Assembly (NCBI GenBank): GCA_905182985.1
Contig: CAJJDN010000072.1
Location: 4,577 to 68,576, forward strand
Origin: Paramecium sonneborni
Taxonomy: Eukaryota; Ciliophora; Oligohymenophorea; Peniculida; Parameciidae
Direction of reading: 5' to 3'
DNA: 64,000 nucleotides
In this document: positions 24,130-37,272 of the stretch, piece by piece
How positions within the stretch are numbered: the stretch's first letter is position 1
Layout: each line of letters starts with the position of its first letter
Program-made: the position numbers and the translations under genes
Notes under the pieces: model-generated
The model's database searches: none
What the model was told of the DNA's origin: nothing
The model's input: only the letters and a program-made list of their open reading frames with translations

Positions 24130-25293
24130 TTTAGAGATATATTCATACATTTGTTTGGTATTATTATTTTTCTATTAACTACTTGTTGTGCTTTACAATT
24201 TTTCATGCAAGAAATCTTAAAATAAACTAACGATAAGTTAATACAAATATAATGTTTAAACTTCTTAAAACCAATAAATTATTAAGAAAAAAGCTCAAAA
24301 GTTATAAATAATGAAAACTTATTTATCCAAATCTAAAGGTTTATCTAAACTTATTATCTTATTTAATTAAATAGGAAAAAAAATAATCTAACATAAAGTT
24401 TACTCAAAAATTAAAAATAAAGTTGTTAAGATTAAATAGTTAAAAAGGATTAAATGCACTAAATTCACATAAAATAAGTAGGAAAATACTATATTGAATT
24501 ATAAAAATGTTTATTATTAAATACTTGATATGTAAGATATTTTTGAATAAATTCGATAATTAAAATAAAAATAAATTTACTTGATCATTTATGAAATGAG
24601 CCAATAAAGTAATAACCAAATAAAATTGAGTATACAAATTCTAGACTAAAATATCAAAAAAATTTTATGAAAGATGCTTCTAAATTTTTTTAAAATGCGA
24701 AATATTATTCAAGATAATAGCTTTCAATAATCTAAAATTTATCTTCTTTATTTTGTGATTGACATAAATCACAATCCTTAAAATTATTCTAATAATTATT
24801 TATGTTTTAATTTGATTAATTCTACCTGGTTGGAAAAGATAATTATATCTTAATTGATCTCTTCAGGCAGATAAAAACTTCTCTTATTAAGTATAGTACC
24901 TTCTCCAATAATAATTCGATTCTTAACTTTTGCTTCTAAAAATTAAAATTTGAGAATTCTATATTTATTCAAATTAGAATTTTTAATTTCTTTTTTTGAG
25001 GGTTTTTGTAAATAATTAGAAATGATGTTATAAAAAATCTTTTGAATACAAAATTTAGACTTTATTTTTTAAAGACATTTTGAATTAGAAGTTTTTGTAA
25101 GCATTAAAATTGATTTGGCATAAATAAACTTATATAGATTTGGATAATGATATTTGATTTTTAAGCGTTAATGAATCCTGATTTCAAAGAAATTTTGAAA
25201 TTTATGATAATTTGATGTTGATTCAAAAGAATCTTAACAAAGAGTTTACTAATTCATATAATCCTCATTAGATACAAATGTTCCTTTCAAAGA
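24130..25293. repeat. Direct repeat copy 1 (1164 bp), next to an assembly N
   Basis: Starts at TTTAGAGATATATTCATAC and matches 25295-26458 at every position compared by eye, with offset 1165. It ends immediately before the single N at 25294. Non-coding as far as can be seen. Confidence 0.85.
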
Positions 25294-25294
25294 N
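25294..25294. other. Single ambiguous base N at repeat junction
   Basis: One N lies exactly between the two copies, as expected where two overlapping contig ends were joined instead of merged. Confidence 0.85.
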
Positions 25295-26458
25295 TTTAGA
25301 GATATATTCATACATTTGTTTGGTATTATTATTTTTCTATTAACTACTTGTTGTGCTTTACAATTTTTCATGCAAGAAATCTTAAAATAAACTAACGATA
25401 AGTTAATACAAATATAATGTTTAAACTTCTTAAAACCAATAAATTATTAAGAAAAAAGCTCAAAAGTTATAAATAATGAAAACTTATTTATCCAAATCTA
25501 AAGGTTTATCTAAACTTATTATCTTATTTAATTAAATAGGAAAAAAAATAATCTAACATAAAGTTTACTCAAAAATTAAAAATAAAGTTGTTAAGATTAA
25601 ATAGTTAAAAAGGATTAAATGCACTAAATTCACATAAAATAAGTAGGAAAATACTATATTGAATTATAAAAATGTTTATTATTAAATACTTGATATGTAA
25701 GATATTTTTGAATAAATTCGATAATTAAAATAAAAATAAATTTACTTGATCATTTATGAAATGAGCCAATAAAGTAATAACCAAATAAAATTGAGTATAC
25801 AAATTCTAGACTAAAATATCAAAAAAATTTTATGAAAGATGCTTCTAAATTTTTTTAAAATGCGAAATATTATTCAAGATAATAGCTTTCAATAATCTAA
25901 AATTTATCTTCTTTATTTTGTGATTGACATAAATCACAATCCTTAAAATTATTCTAATAATTATTTATGTTTTAATTTGATTAATTCTACCTGGTTGGAA
26001 AAGATAATTATATCTTAATTGATCTCTTCAGGCAGATAAAAACTTCTCTTATTAAGTATAGTACCTTCTCCAATAATAATTCGATTCTTAACTTTTGCTT
26101 CTAAAAATTAAAATTTGAGAATTCTATATTTATTCAAATTAGAATTTTTAATTTCTTTTTTTGAGGGTTTTTGTAAATAATTAGAAATGATGTTATAAAA
26201 AATCTTTTGAATACAAAATTTAGACTTTATTTTTTAAAGACATTTTGAATTAGAAGTTTTTGTAAGCATTAAAATTGATTTGGCATAAATAAACTTATAT
26301 AGATTTGGATAATGATATTTGATTTTTAAGCGTTAATGAATCCTGATTTCAAAGAAATTTTGAAATTTATGATAATTTGATGTTGATTCAAAAGAATCTT
26401 AACAAAGAGTTTACTAATTCATATAATCCTCATTAGATACAAATGTTCCTTTCAAAGA
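25295..26458. repeat. Direct repeat copy 2 (1164 bp)
   Basis: Second copy of 24130-25293. Unique sequence resumes at 26459. Most likely an assembly duplication, so the true locus is probably about 1165 bp shorter. Confidence 0.85.
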
Positions 26459-27023
26459 TTACATTTTTAAACACATTTTTTTGATGCGATCCACTTCATA
26501 TCAGCTGATTAAACACTTATTTGATCTTAAAAAGGATTGTCTGAAAATATGCTATCATATTAATTTTTGGAATAACTATAAAAGTATTTATTTATGCAAG
26601 ATCACACTGCAAAATTAAGATTATGCAATTTACTTTTTCTTACAATTAATAAATGAGACTTACAAATTAATTCTTTTTTTTGACTCAAAGCATATTATTA
26701 GTTATTAATCAATAATAAATGTAGCTAGTAAATTTCTTTGAACTATCCTCTATAGTTGCTTTCATGGCTCTAAAACAAAGGATTTTTAAAAAACAATAAT
26801 AATTTTTATTTCTAATTTAGGATAGCTAATCAAGATTTTTAACTTCTCAACTATTAGCATATTAGAAATTTTTTTTAAATCAAATTTTTTATATTCTTTC
26901 TATTACATTAATATCTAATGTCATAGTTTTTAATTCTTAAGTTAAAATTCAAATGACTTTTCTATTAATTAAATCATTATCTTTTTTTAATTATGTTCTT
27001 TGTAAAAGCACCATCAAAAGTGA
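26459..27023. other. Upstream flank of the 27-28 kb WD40 gene
   Basis: A+T-rich, with no clear exon. The missing 5' exon of the gene at 27024 may lie near its end. Confidence 0.35.
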
Positions 27024-28433
27024 TTGGATCATTTAAGTAAAAAGCATAAATCTGTTTCCAAGAAATTTAAAAAGAAATAGAAGTAAACTAATAGACTTTA
27101 ATTATAGGCATCCTACGATAGAATAAATGATTCTATTGATAAAAAGTTTGCACCATCTGATTTAAGTGAAGCTTTAATATCAGCGTCACCCTTTAACATA
27201 CTATTTAAAGAAATACCTTTTAATCTGAACGATTTAAAGGATGAATTAATTAAGGAAATTAGACCAAAAATTGAGGCTATAGTCTCGATAGAAGTTTAAA
27301 AGAAATAATAATAGACGAATGATATGCATTTAATATAAATTTAATAAATTGAATAGAAATTTAATAAGCTATAAGATGAAAAGCAAAAAGAATATTATTA
27401 AATGATAAAGATGAAGGAAGAAGAAATTGAACAAATTTAAATTAATTAATAAAAATACTAGGTAACAACTTAAAGTCAATTTAAATTCTAACTTATAGAG
27501 ACTAATTCTATCAAATAAATTGATTATTGTTGTGCTGTAGCTATTAATAAGGATAATTCACTTGTTGTAGCAGGGTGTGAAAAAAAAATTAAAGTATATG
27601 AACTTAAACAAGGGAAACTCCATTAAATATAACTTTTAACTGAACATTCAGGTAGAGTATTTACATTGAACTTCATGAAATAATCAAATCATTTTGTATC
27701 TGGTAGTGCCGATGATTAAATTATAATATGGTAGATGATATAAAATAATTAGTGGACTTGTTAATAGAAATTGAATGGACATGCTAGTTTTATTTGGTGT
27801 TTATTACTGAATAATAATGAAGATCTTATTATTTCTGGTAGTAATGATAAATCTATTAAATTCTGGGATAAATAAAAAGGATGGTTATGTTAATAAACCA
27901 TAAGTGATCATACGAATTCTGTTTTATCAATTAGCTTGAATACATAGTAAGATAAATTGATTTCCTGTTCTTATGATTCATAAATATTAATAATTGAAAA
28001 ATCATAGAAGGAGAAAACGTGGAAAACGATATAAAGCATAAAAGTAGATAAATGGGGATCTAGATTGTGTTTTACTGATAACAATTAATTCACATTCTAA
28101 CCTAATTCTAATGAATAAATGTATGTATATGAGATAAATGGTGGTGATAAATAATTTGTTAAGACCAAAGAAATTAAAGTATATTCTGGATCAAATGGCT
28201 GTGATTTGTTCTTTGTATAATAATTCATAAAATAGAAATGTCTATTAGTGAATAAGAATGGTTTTTATATTAATTTAATAAGAAAGAAACAAAATGGAGA
28301 GTTTATAACTGAACAAAAAATTTAATTTAATGATAATAGTATTTTTGGATCAATCAGTGAGGATGGATAGTATTTGATAACATGGGATAGGAATTAAAAG
28401 GAGATTTAAATAAGAAAATTTCATGAAGGATGA
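27024..28433 (+). CDS. Coiled-coil/WD40 protein, diverged family; 5' end uncertain
   Basis: One long frame runs to TGA 28431-28433 without introns. The first 150 or so residues are Lys/Gln-rich and helical (LSKKHKSVSKKFKKKQ), then INDSIDKKFAPSDLSEALI and a coiled coil. WD40-like blades follow: CCAVAINKDNSLVVAGCEKK, HSGRVFTLNFMKQSNHFVSG, HASFIWCLLLNNNEDLIISG, HTNSVLSISLNTQQDKLISC. These blades are much more diverged than the SVCFSPDG type, so this is a different WD40 subfamily also common in ciliates. A TGA at 27021-27023 closes the frame upstream with no ATG after it in a good context. The real start is probably in an upstream exon, possibly around the TGTAAAAGCACC stretch at 27001. Function unknown. 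Confidence 0.7.
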
Positions 28434-31034
28434 AGAAATTGAAATATTATATTAATATTAAGAAATTATTCATTAATTAATATATTATTTTATTGTAGAA
28501 GAGAAATTTAATTACGAAAAGTAGTTTATAAGTGGAAAAATGAAGAGGTGATTCAGGAAAGATTAATTCCGATAAGAACAAAAATTTATTTATAAAGTTC
28601 GAGAAATCAAAAAATTAAAAATTTGGAGTAAAAAAAATGATGCTAGAATTAGAAAATTTTTATTTCAGATCAAAGAAGTTGGCAATTAAAGACCGTATCA
28701 TGATCAAGAAAATCAATCTAATTACAATCATGATATGTATATTTGCGTCGTTTGGTTTTTTAGGTATATAACCTTAAAATTAAAACAAAAACTAAGTCTT
28801 GCAATACATATCTATATCTGCTTTATGGATAGCTTAACTTTGGTGTTTATTAGATTTTTATTTAATACATTTTAGATTTAATACGATTAAAGGTATCATC
28901 AACTTCAGAATATGAACAACAATCAACTCCTCTAAAACAACCTGACTTTATAATCTAATATTTGCAAAATTGTTTGATACATCAAAATACTTTACCCTCT
29001 TGATTTATTTTCTAACTCTTTTGATCTGAAAATATCGATATATTAACTATAAATAAATAATAAATTAAAATAAATTTTATAATCAATAGTCTTGTTATTT
29101 CCCTTCCGATTCTGATGCTTCTTTTTTATTTATTTAATCCTAAAAGGATGTTGTAGGATTTTAATCTTTAATTAACAGCTATAAAATTGTATATACACTG
29201 GAGATTACATGAAACAATAAATTAAAGAATGAATATATGTTCAAATTTAAGCACTTATTAATAAATAATTTCTCCAATTTCTATTATTTTTCTAAATTTT
29301 GTTTAGCTTCAGTTCAATTTTATAGTTGAATAATGATTCTTTAAAATTCTACGATGTGCTTTATATATTAAATATTCTACATTACTAGAAATGTGATTAA
29401 TTTTTGATACTTTTAAGTCATATCTATTTATTAAGAGATATTTCGACAATTTTTATCAATTTTCAATCAATTATAAGTTTATTTGACTTTAATAAAAATT
29501 AAATTTATTAACCTTTCTTTTCGAAATGAATCTTTTTGTCATCATACAATATTTTGATTTACTAGAGAAAGTATTTGAAAAACTTAACGACCAGCTTGTT
29601 TTCAAAACCGAGCAATAGAATTAAAATCTCTTTTTTTGATATTAATTTCAGAGTTTGGGACAGAGTAGAAAAGAAAAAAATGAAATGAATTAAAATTTCA
29701 TATAGACCTGTTCGATGATTATAAATGGGAAGATTGCTGCAATTAAAAAGTATGATATGCAGCTTATCAGAATAGATGACAAAATAAATCTCAGAGCTTT
29801 AAGAATTACAAAGAATTACAATTGGTATCAAAAAGTTTTCACAGCCATTCACATTTAATTAAATAAATAAGAACAACTATTAGTTCCATTTATCCTATAA
29901 GTCATCTCAAAAACATTTGTTTCCAAAATCTATTACATACCTTAGAGCTGAAAGTTACAATAACAAATCTTTTGAGATCACTCAGTTGGTGGAACTAAAA
30001 TAGAGTTAAATAATAATGTAATAATTAGTTATTGACATTCCTAAAAAATCAGCATTGACATGTAAAAAATTTTCATTCACAGTTAAATGATCAATTCTGT
30101 ATAATTCCACTAATCTTACAGAAATACTCAGCTTACAATAGTAGTGAGGTGAACTATTTGGATTGAAACAACAGTTTCAGTTCTAGATACTGAATAATGT
30201 ATAGACATAAGAGAAATATAAGAAAAATATTAAAAAGTCAAGCAAGTGAATTAAATTGATTAAATTTAATTAAAATATGAACAGGTAAACAATGAATACC
30301 AATTTCTTGATATTCTTGGGAAAATTAAAATTGGATTAAATTAATTTAATAAACTTTTAATAAATTTTAATTAGATTAAAATTTTGCTATTAGTCTTCTT
30401 AAAATCTTTTAATCACAAGGTATAAACAATTATTAAACTCTTTAGAAAATGATAAATCTATTACAATTTGTTAAAAATTGCTATTAGTAATTCTCCTAAT
30501 TAAATTCACTGCTTAATTTAAATGATTATTTCTTCAATTTCTTTAAAAATGGGTTTTAATTTTTAGATTGTTTCAACTAGATTAATGTCAATTATATGTA
30601 ATTTTAATAAATTTCAGCTTAGTCTGATGACAGCAAATTAAGAATCCAATTAAATTGATAGCTTGAGTTTGAGAGAGTATGCATTTAAAATTCAATCTCT
30701 ATTTTGTTAACTTGAATTTCTGGTCGAGTTACACTATCAATTATATTTTATATTGAATTGCTATTACTTTATTTTGTGTTTAATATCATGAATCAAAAAG
30801 TCTCTTATGTATTAATATACTTCCATATGAGATTAACTTAATTTGTAATTTTTTTATCTTCCTAAAGCCTTATATTAAATCTAAGAAAGTATTTTTGAAG
30901 CTTTAAAATGTGTTTTTACATCGATCAAAAGCAATTGATTGATTAGGCATCATATCTTTAATTCTAACGTAAATTTCCCTAAATTTAAAATCCCAGTTTT
31001 ATCAAAAACAAATATATTTATTTACTTGATCCTA
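28434..31034. other. Gene-empty A+T-rich stretch
   Basis: Only short TGA-free runs were found, for example about 78 codons starting near 29716 on the plus strand, none with a recognisable motif. This is the last large empty block before the gene-dense half. Confidence 0.4.
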
Positions 31035-32156
31035 CTTTACAAATGAATAAATATTTTAATTTTAAAGTCCTCCGATATTATTTCCAATTTTGATTTTCAT
31101 CTCTCAAGATATTCTATGATTAAATTGAATGTAGATGTATTTTCTATTCCAATTTCTATGATTTCTATTCAAACATATATATCATTCAGGTCGAATCTAA
31201 TAGAGAATGATCTTACATTATTTATTTAATTAAAAAAGAATGTATGATTAATTTTTAAAATAGATTATTCTATTCATTTATCTAAAACAATAATTTATAA
31301 TCATACAAAAAGTTCTAAAATAAATTTAAAAGTAGCTTGAGAAAAAGGTTCTAACTTTTATAAAAAACCTTTTTTCATATGACTTATTGTAAAATAGAAT
31401 AAATTGATTTAAAAAAAATCTAAATATATGAGAGAACAAAGTTTTTGTACATTTTTATTAATAAAAATGAATTTCTTAGATAATATAGATTAATTATGTA
31501 TTGATCAAATGATTTGCGAAAATTAAAATTGTGTAAAGAAGCATCTAAGATGTCTAGCAGGAATATGCATTGGATTTTTGAAGGAACTTTGCAAATCTTA
31601 GGATATTTGCGATCTACTTCATATTGAATTAGGAGATTTGCAAGATAACTTTGAAAAGGTGGCAATAAATGGCATTTATTAACACAATTTGTGTTAAAAA
31701 AAGTGCAGTAATTAATCAATTTGCAGATTCTTACACCCAACTTGGTTGAAAAATATATGTTTTGATTGTCTAAATAAAAAAAAATGTAATAAACAAATAA
31801 AAGGTTTATGGCATTTAAGTAGATGGATAGATATTCAAGAAAATGTATATTCAAAATATAATGTAAATGATTTGAACCCAGAGAAATTTGAAGCTAATAA
31901 AGATTGTTCAGAAGTAGCTATAAAATATAATCTTGATAAATATTGTATTAAATATTTTAAAGGAATATGTCCTAATCTTAGATGCTTAAAAGCTCATAAA
32001 AATTGGGAGGAAATAAAAGAAATAGGAAATTTTAAAAATTTAGAAGATTAAATTATTAAACCTTGTATAAAATTAGATTAAAATTAAAAAAAATATGTTT
32101 AACAATCTTAAACACTACAATGTCCTGTTTTGATGCAAAGGAATCAACTTAAATTA
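31035..32156. repeat. Direct repeat copy 1 (1122 bp), 5' part of the alpha-kinase gene
   Basis: Identical by eye to 32158-33279 (offset 1123) and followed directly by N at 32157. It contains the promoter region and first 243 codons of the kinase gene completed in copy 2. Confidence 0.85.
31428..32156 (+). pseudogene. Duplicate 5' fragment of the VWA/alpha-kinase gene
   Basis: Same ATG and CCCH finger sequence as the intact gene (31428 corresponds to 32551), cut off by the N at 32157. Likely an assembly copy rather than a real truncated gene. Confidence 0.75.
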
Positions 32157-32157
32157 N

Positions 32158-33279
32158 CTTTACAAATGAATAAATATTTTAATTTTAAAGTCCTCCGATA
32201 TTATTTCCAATTTTGATTTTCATCTCTCAAGATATTCTATGATTAAATTGAATGTAGATGTATTTTCTATTCCAATTTCTATGATTTCTATTCAAACATA
32301 TATATCATTCAGGTCGAATCTAATAGAGAATGATCTTACATTATTTATTTAATTAAAAAAGAATGTATGATTAATTTTTAAAATAGATTATTCTATTCAT
32401 TTATCTAAAACAATAATTTATAATCATACAAAAAGTTCTAAAATAAATTTAAAAGTAGCTTGAGAAAAAGGTTCTAACTTTTATAAAAAACCTTTTTTCA
32501 TATGACTTATTGTAAAATAGAATAAATTGATTTAAAAAAAATCTAAATATATGAGAGAACAAAGTTTTTGTACATTTTTATTAATAAAAATGAATTTCTT
32601 AGATAATATAGATTAATTATGTATTGATCAAATGATTTGCGAAAATTAAAATTGTGTAAAGAAGCATCTAAGATGTCTAGCAGGAATATGCATTGGATTT
32701 TTGAAGGAACTTTGCAAATCTTAGGATATTTGCGATCTACTTCATATTGAATTAGGAGATTTGCAAGATAACTTTGAAAAGGTGGCAATAAATGGCATTT
32801 ATTAACACAATTTGTGTTAAAAAAAGTGCAGTAATTAATCAATTTGCAGATTCTTACACCCAACTTGGTTGAAAAATATATGTTTTGATTGTCTAAATAA
32901 AAAAAAATGTAATAAACAAATAAAAGGTTTATGGCATTTAAGTAGATGGATAGATATTCAAGAAAATGTATATTCAAAATATAATGTAAATGATTTGAAC
33001 CCAGAGAAATTTGAAGCTAATAAAGATTGTTCAGAAGTAGCTATAAAATATAATCTTGATAAATATTGTATTAAATATTTTAAAGGAATATGTCCTAATC
33101 TTAGATGCTTAAAAGCTCATAAAAATTGGGAGGAAATAAAAGAAATAGGAAATTTTAAAAATTTAGAAGATTAAATTATTAAACCTTGTATAAAATTAGA
33201 TTAAAATTAAAAAAAATATGTTTAACAATCTTAAACACTACAATGTCCTGTTTTGATGCAAAGGAATCAACTTAAATTA
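32158..33279. repeat. Direct repeat copy 2 (1122 bp)
   Basis: Second copy of 31035-32156. Unique coding sequence continues directly from 33280 in the same frame, so this copy is the one joined to the rest of the kinase gene. Confidence 0.85.
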
Positions 33280-35250
33280 ATGATAAACTCAATCGAATAA
33301 AGACCATAAGTGGACATAATATTTTTATTAGATTGTACAAACAGCATGGGAAAATGGATGGAAGCTTCAAGAAGCAATATCACTTAAATAATAGCAGAAT
33401 ACAGGAAAAAGGTATAAATCAATACAGCAATGAGAATAGCTGCAGTTTGTTATAAAGATTTTTCAGAAGCTCCAAATCATATTCAGTATCATGATTTTAC
33501 TGTAAGGCCAGAAGAGATTGAAAATTTTATTAGTAGAATTTAACCTTTTGGAGGTGAAGATGTCCCTGAAGATTTACAGGGAGCACTTGATGTAGCATTG
33601 AAATTAAATATTTGTAAACATAGCGCAAGTCTTTTACAATTATTTATTATTACTGATGCTCCTTGTCATGGAAAAAAATATCATAAATGTGCTTATGATA
33701 CTAAACCAGAAGCCTAAGATTTAGAAGAAAAACTACAAAAATTTGTTAAATTAAAATCAAGATTTTTTCTAACTTTCTTACAAATACATGAACAAACTTC
33801 TATTATGGAAGAGGCAATGAAAAAAGTAGTAGATAAAAATTTCTTAAGTGCAAAGATAACTGAAAAATCATTTTCAGATTATATAGTATTCTCTCTATCA
33901 TCAACTTATAATAAATCAAAATCAATAAAGGAAAATAAAGAATATATCCATGTATCTTAAGCTATTTACAAAAAATAAAAACCAATGCCCTACATTTATA
34001 ATAATTATTAAAATTATTAATATCTTGATACATTTAAAGAACAAATGCAAAGTACTTAAATAATTAATTAAACTTTGGTATTTATTGAAAAAAATGAATT
34101 AGAAGTAGATAAATAAGGAGTAACAGTAAAAGTTTTCAAAGGATTTGATTAAAAAAATAATGTTCACATCGTGATCAAGATTTTATAAGATATTGTTTTG
34201 AAATATGATAATAACTAACCTTTGTCAGAAAAGGAGATTCAAGAGGCTGAATAATATTCAGAATAAAAATATTTGTAATAATTGATAGCAAAACAATTAA
34301 GTCATCATTTTAATTTTGGTTGTCATTAGAAGCAATTAGATTATGTTCCAATTTATTATGCAACTCCGTATTTGTATGAATTAGAGAAACCTTTTAAAGG
34401 TTTGAAAAAAATATACGGAGAAAGTTTAATTGATATTGATCAAAATTGGATCAAGTATACTAATAATGGAGAATATTTTAATTAAGACTACAATTTAACT
34501 GTTTTCTCTCATTTTACTTACTAATACACTAATTAATAACTTATAATAACAGATTTATAGGGAATATCAAATATTTTAACTGATCCTGCAATTCACACAA
34601 ATGATTAAAGAATTTTTGATTAAACTAATACACGAGACGAAGGGTTACTTAGTTTCTTTTTAGGTTAGCATTATGAATGTTCAAATCTATGTCGATAGTT
34701 ATAATTAAATCCAACTGAAATTTAGAAGAACCAGTATATCAGTAATAATCATTAAGATTCTGATGCAGATACTCAACTAGAAGTTAATTTCAATTAAGAA
34801 AATTTATTCAAAATTTGTGAAAACTGCAATGTAATGGAAAAATTAAAAAACTTATAAAAATATGAAGAATTATGCGATTAATGTAAAGAAAAATAAAGAG
34901 ATCTATAAGATATTACTTGTAAATGTTGTCGTACAATTTTTTAAGTCTCATATAATTTTGATTAGTTATTTGCAACTGTCCTAGAATATTGTTAAGATTG
35001 TTAAAAATAAGGATGTCATCTAAATGAAGAAAAGATGTGTTATTATTGTGCTAAAAAATTATGCTATTAAACAATTAAGTATGTAGAATTGCAATAAAAA
35101 AAGATTGGAATATGTAATGATGCATATTTCTATTTAAAATAACTTAAATGTAAAAATTGTACTTAATATTACTGTTTTAATAGATTATTAAGCGAAAAGG
35201 ATTACCATGCAGGTAATTTCTTTTGTGGTTGCACTTTCTAAATAAAGTGA
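32551..35250 (+). CDS. CCCH zinc finger / VWA / alpha-kinase protein
   Basis: 899 residues with no introns, ATG 32551 to TGA 35248-35250. Residues 30-200 carry several CCCH-type fingers, e.g. C-x7-C-x5-C-x3-H (CIGFLKELCKSQDICDLLH), C-x3-C-x5-C-x3-H and C-x7-C-x4-C-x3-H. A von Willebrand A domain follows with the MIDAS motif DIIFLLDCTNSMGKWMEASR and later LFIITDAP. The alpha-kinase (MHCK/EF2K class) domain has HIVIKIL, FSHFTYQYT, IITDLQGISNILTDPAIHT and HYECSNLCRQLQL, close to the family pattern. In the usual Gly-rich FG-x-GN-x-G-x2-G loop this protein reads FDQTNTRDEG. The C-terminal 150 residues are Cys-rich with many C-x2-C pairs. VWA plus alpha-kinase matches the VwkA family of Dictyostelium, a Ser/Thr kinase linked to myosin and the contractile vacuole. 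The N-terminal fingers suggest RNA binding here. It faces the MATE gene tail-to-tail, 34 bp apart. Confidence 0.9.
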
Positions 35251-35284
35251 ATATATATTAAATTATTAAAATTATGAATAAGAT

Positions 35285-36898
35285 TCAATCATAAAGCATT
35301 TATTCTTCAATTTAATGAAGAGTGCTTTTCTATAATTCATTTTCTTTTTTAATTCGATTTATAATTAGATCAGATTCTTTTTTCCAATCTGTAAAAATAA
35401 GACTCAATGTAAAAAGTGTACTTAAAATTAAGTTTGATATACCAAACCCTTACCAGATTCCTTTAGTTCCATTTCCAAGTCCCCAATCATAAGCAAAAAA
35501 AGAAACAATAGGAACACAACAAACAAAATAAGCAAATAGGGTTGAATACTATATATTAATTAAAAATGTAATACCTAAACTAAATTGGCTTTATTGATTC
35601 CTTTTAATGCACCACTTAAAGTACCTTACATTCCATCTATAATTAATGAACCAGCAATCATCCAAGGAAGTGTTTCTCTCATAACATTTTTAGTTTCATC
35701 TGCAAATTCATCCTGATCACTTTCTGTAGTGAAAAAATCAATAAATTCATCTTAAAATACCCATAATAAAGAAGCACATAAACTACATGTTATTAGAAAA
35801 ATAAGTATTCCGACAATAACATATTATTTTGCTCCTATTATATTTCCATATCCCATTTCAGTACCAACATAAGACATAATTGCTATTGATAAACTTATTG
35901 GCAATCCTTAAATTATATAAATAAGGAATTACTAAAAAATGTTCCAGATACAGTTTGAAGTGCTAAATGAGCATTTACTGATGGAGTATTTAAACTTAAT
36001 GCCACAAAAGTTAATAATACAAATATAAAGTATGCACAATATATATGAACTAATATTGGCATAGAAGTTTTGCAATATTACAAACCTAATTTTTTAATTC
36101 TTGGTATATCAGGCAATATTTTGATTCCTTAAAATATTTTTTTTTTATATTCTGTAAACTATATGAATACTAAAATTAATTAAATAATTTTTACATATTA
36201 TTCCAATCATATTGAAAATTTCTGTTAATATTATGGCAAATCCTGCTCCTGGAATTCCCCATTCAAATTTCATTATAAATAACCAACTAAACAACCAATG
36301 CAAAAGCAAAGTGATAAAATGAATTATAGCAAATGGATATGTTATTTTATATGAAGCCATAAATATTTTTATGCTTTCAAAAATTATTGCTAAAATAATG
36401 GCTGGAATCAAAAACCATAAATATTACCATGCACAATCTGCTATTTCTTCTCTTCTTGACTCTTCTACTATTAGGCTAAACGGTTTTTTGATTGCTATTA
36501 AAATTCCTGAAAATGGTATTAGAAACATCAACATCACATATAAATTAACATTAAAGAATCTCTAGGCAAGTTAGTGTTTTCCATCACCTATTGCTTATGC
36601 TGTATGCATATTCAAAGATTAATTAAATCCAAATCCAATTGGTAATACAATTATGTATACACAATTCAAGGCAAATCCATATCCAGCTACATCAATTGAT
36701 GTCATTCTATAATATATTTTAAATTTACCCTTTGTTAATATAATGTAAAGTAACACTCACACAAACATCCAAGCATACATAACCAAAAACTGTCTAAAAT
36801 GTACAAACTAATAAATTCCAAAACATCCTTATTAATGAAGGTTTATCACTTTTATCTACTTATATCTCACTTACAGTCTAATGATGACAAGAAAGCAT
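35285..36898 (-). CDS. MATE-family multidrug/cation antiporter
   Basis: ATG 36898 (MLSCHHQTVSEIQVD), stop TGA 35285-35287. About twelve hydrophobic segments after a short polar N-terminus. MATE hallmarks are GFGFNQSLNMHTAQAIGDGK in the first half (like the family's G-x-x-A-x-x-x-x-x-x-Q-A-x-G), ALQTVSGTFF and SYVGTEMGYGNIIGAKQY in the middle, and IIDGMQGTLSGALKGINKAN (the family's G-x-x-R-G-x-G-x-Q region, here G-A-L-K-G). Four or five short introns are needed, including a 19-nt one (GTATTCATATAGTTTACAG) that joins the two halves through KYKKKIFQGIK, and a 26-nt one after KGINKANLVQ. Expected role is export of organic cations or drugs in exchange for H+ or Na+ at the plasma or vacuolar membrane. 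Family assignment is firm; substrate unknown. Confidence 0.88.
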
Positions 36899-37272
36899 TG
36901 TATTAAAATTAAATTAAATTCTTTTATGAAAACGATTTATTCAAATTTAAGTGATTTAAAAAGAAACAATAATAATAGGTCACAATACTATACTATATTA
37001 GATAATTTTAAACTATTGATCTCAAATAATTCTAAAATTTTTATTTTATTCATATTGCAAAATATATAATTCTCACATTTGTAAGTATTGTATCATATAT
37101 GAATTACAATTATAATCAATTTGAGATATATTTTTTACCAATTTTATCTCTATTCTCACCTTAATATCAATATCTCATATTAACTATTATATAAATATAA
37201 ATAAATTTTTTTTCAAATAAAGCTAATTAAAAAAATATAAAAAATTTATTTTATATATTAATAGAAATTAAA

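Noticed and set aside
31420..31854. 144-residue minus-strand frame, repeated at 32543-32977
   Set aside because: It is antisense to the CCCH part of the alpha-kinase gene, whose frame has clear motifs; the minus frame has none.
24130..33279. Recent segmental duplications
   Set aside because: Both repeat pairs are joined by a single N and appear identical, which fits unmerged contig overlaps better.
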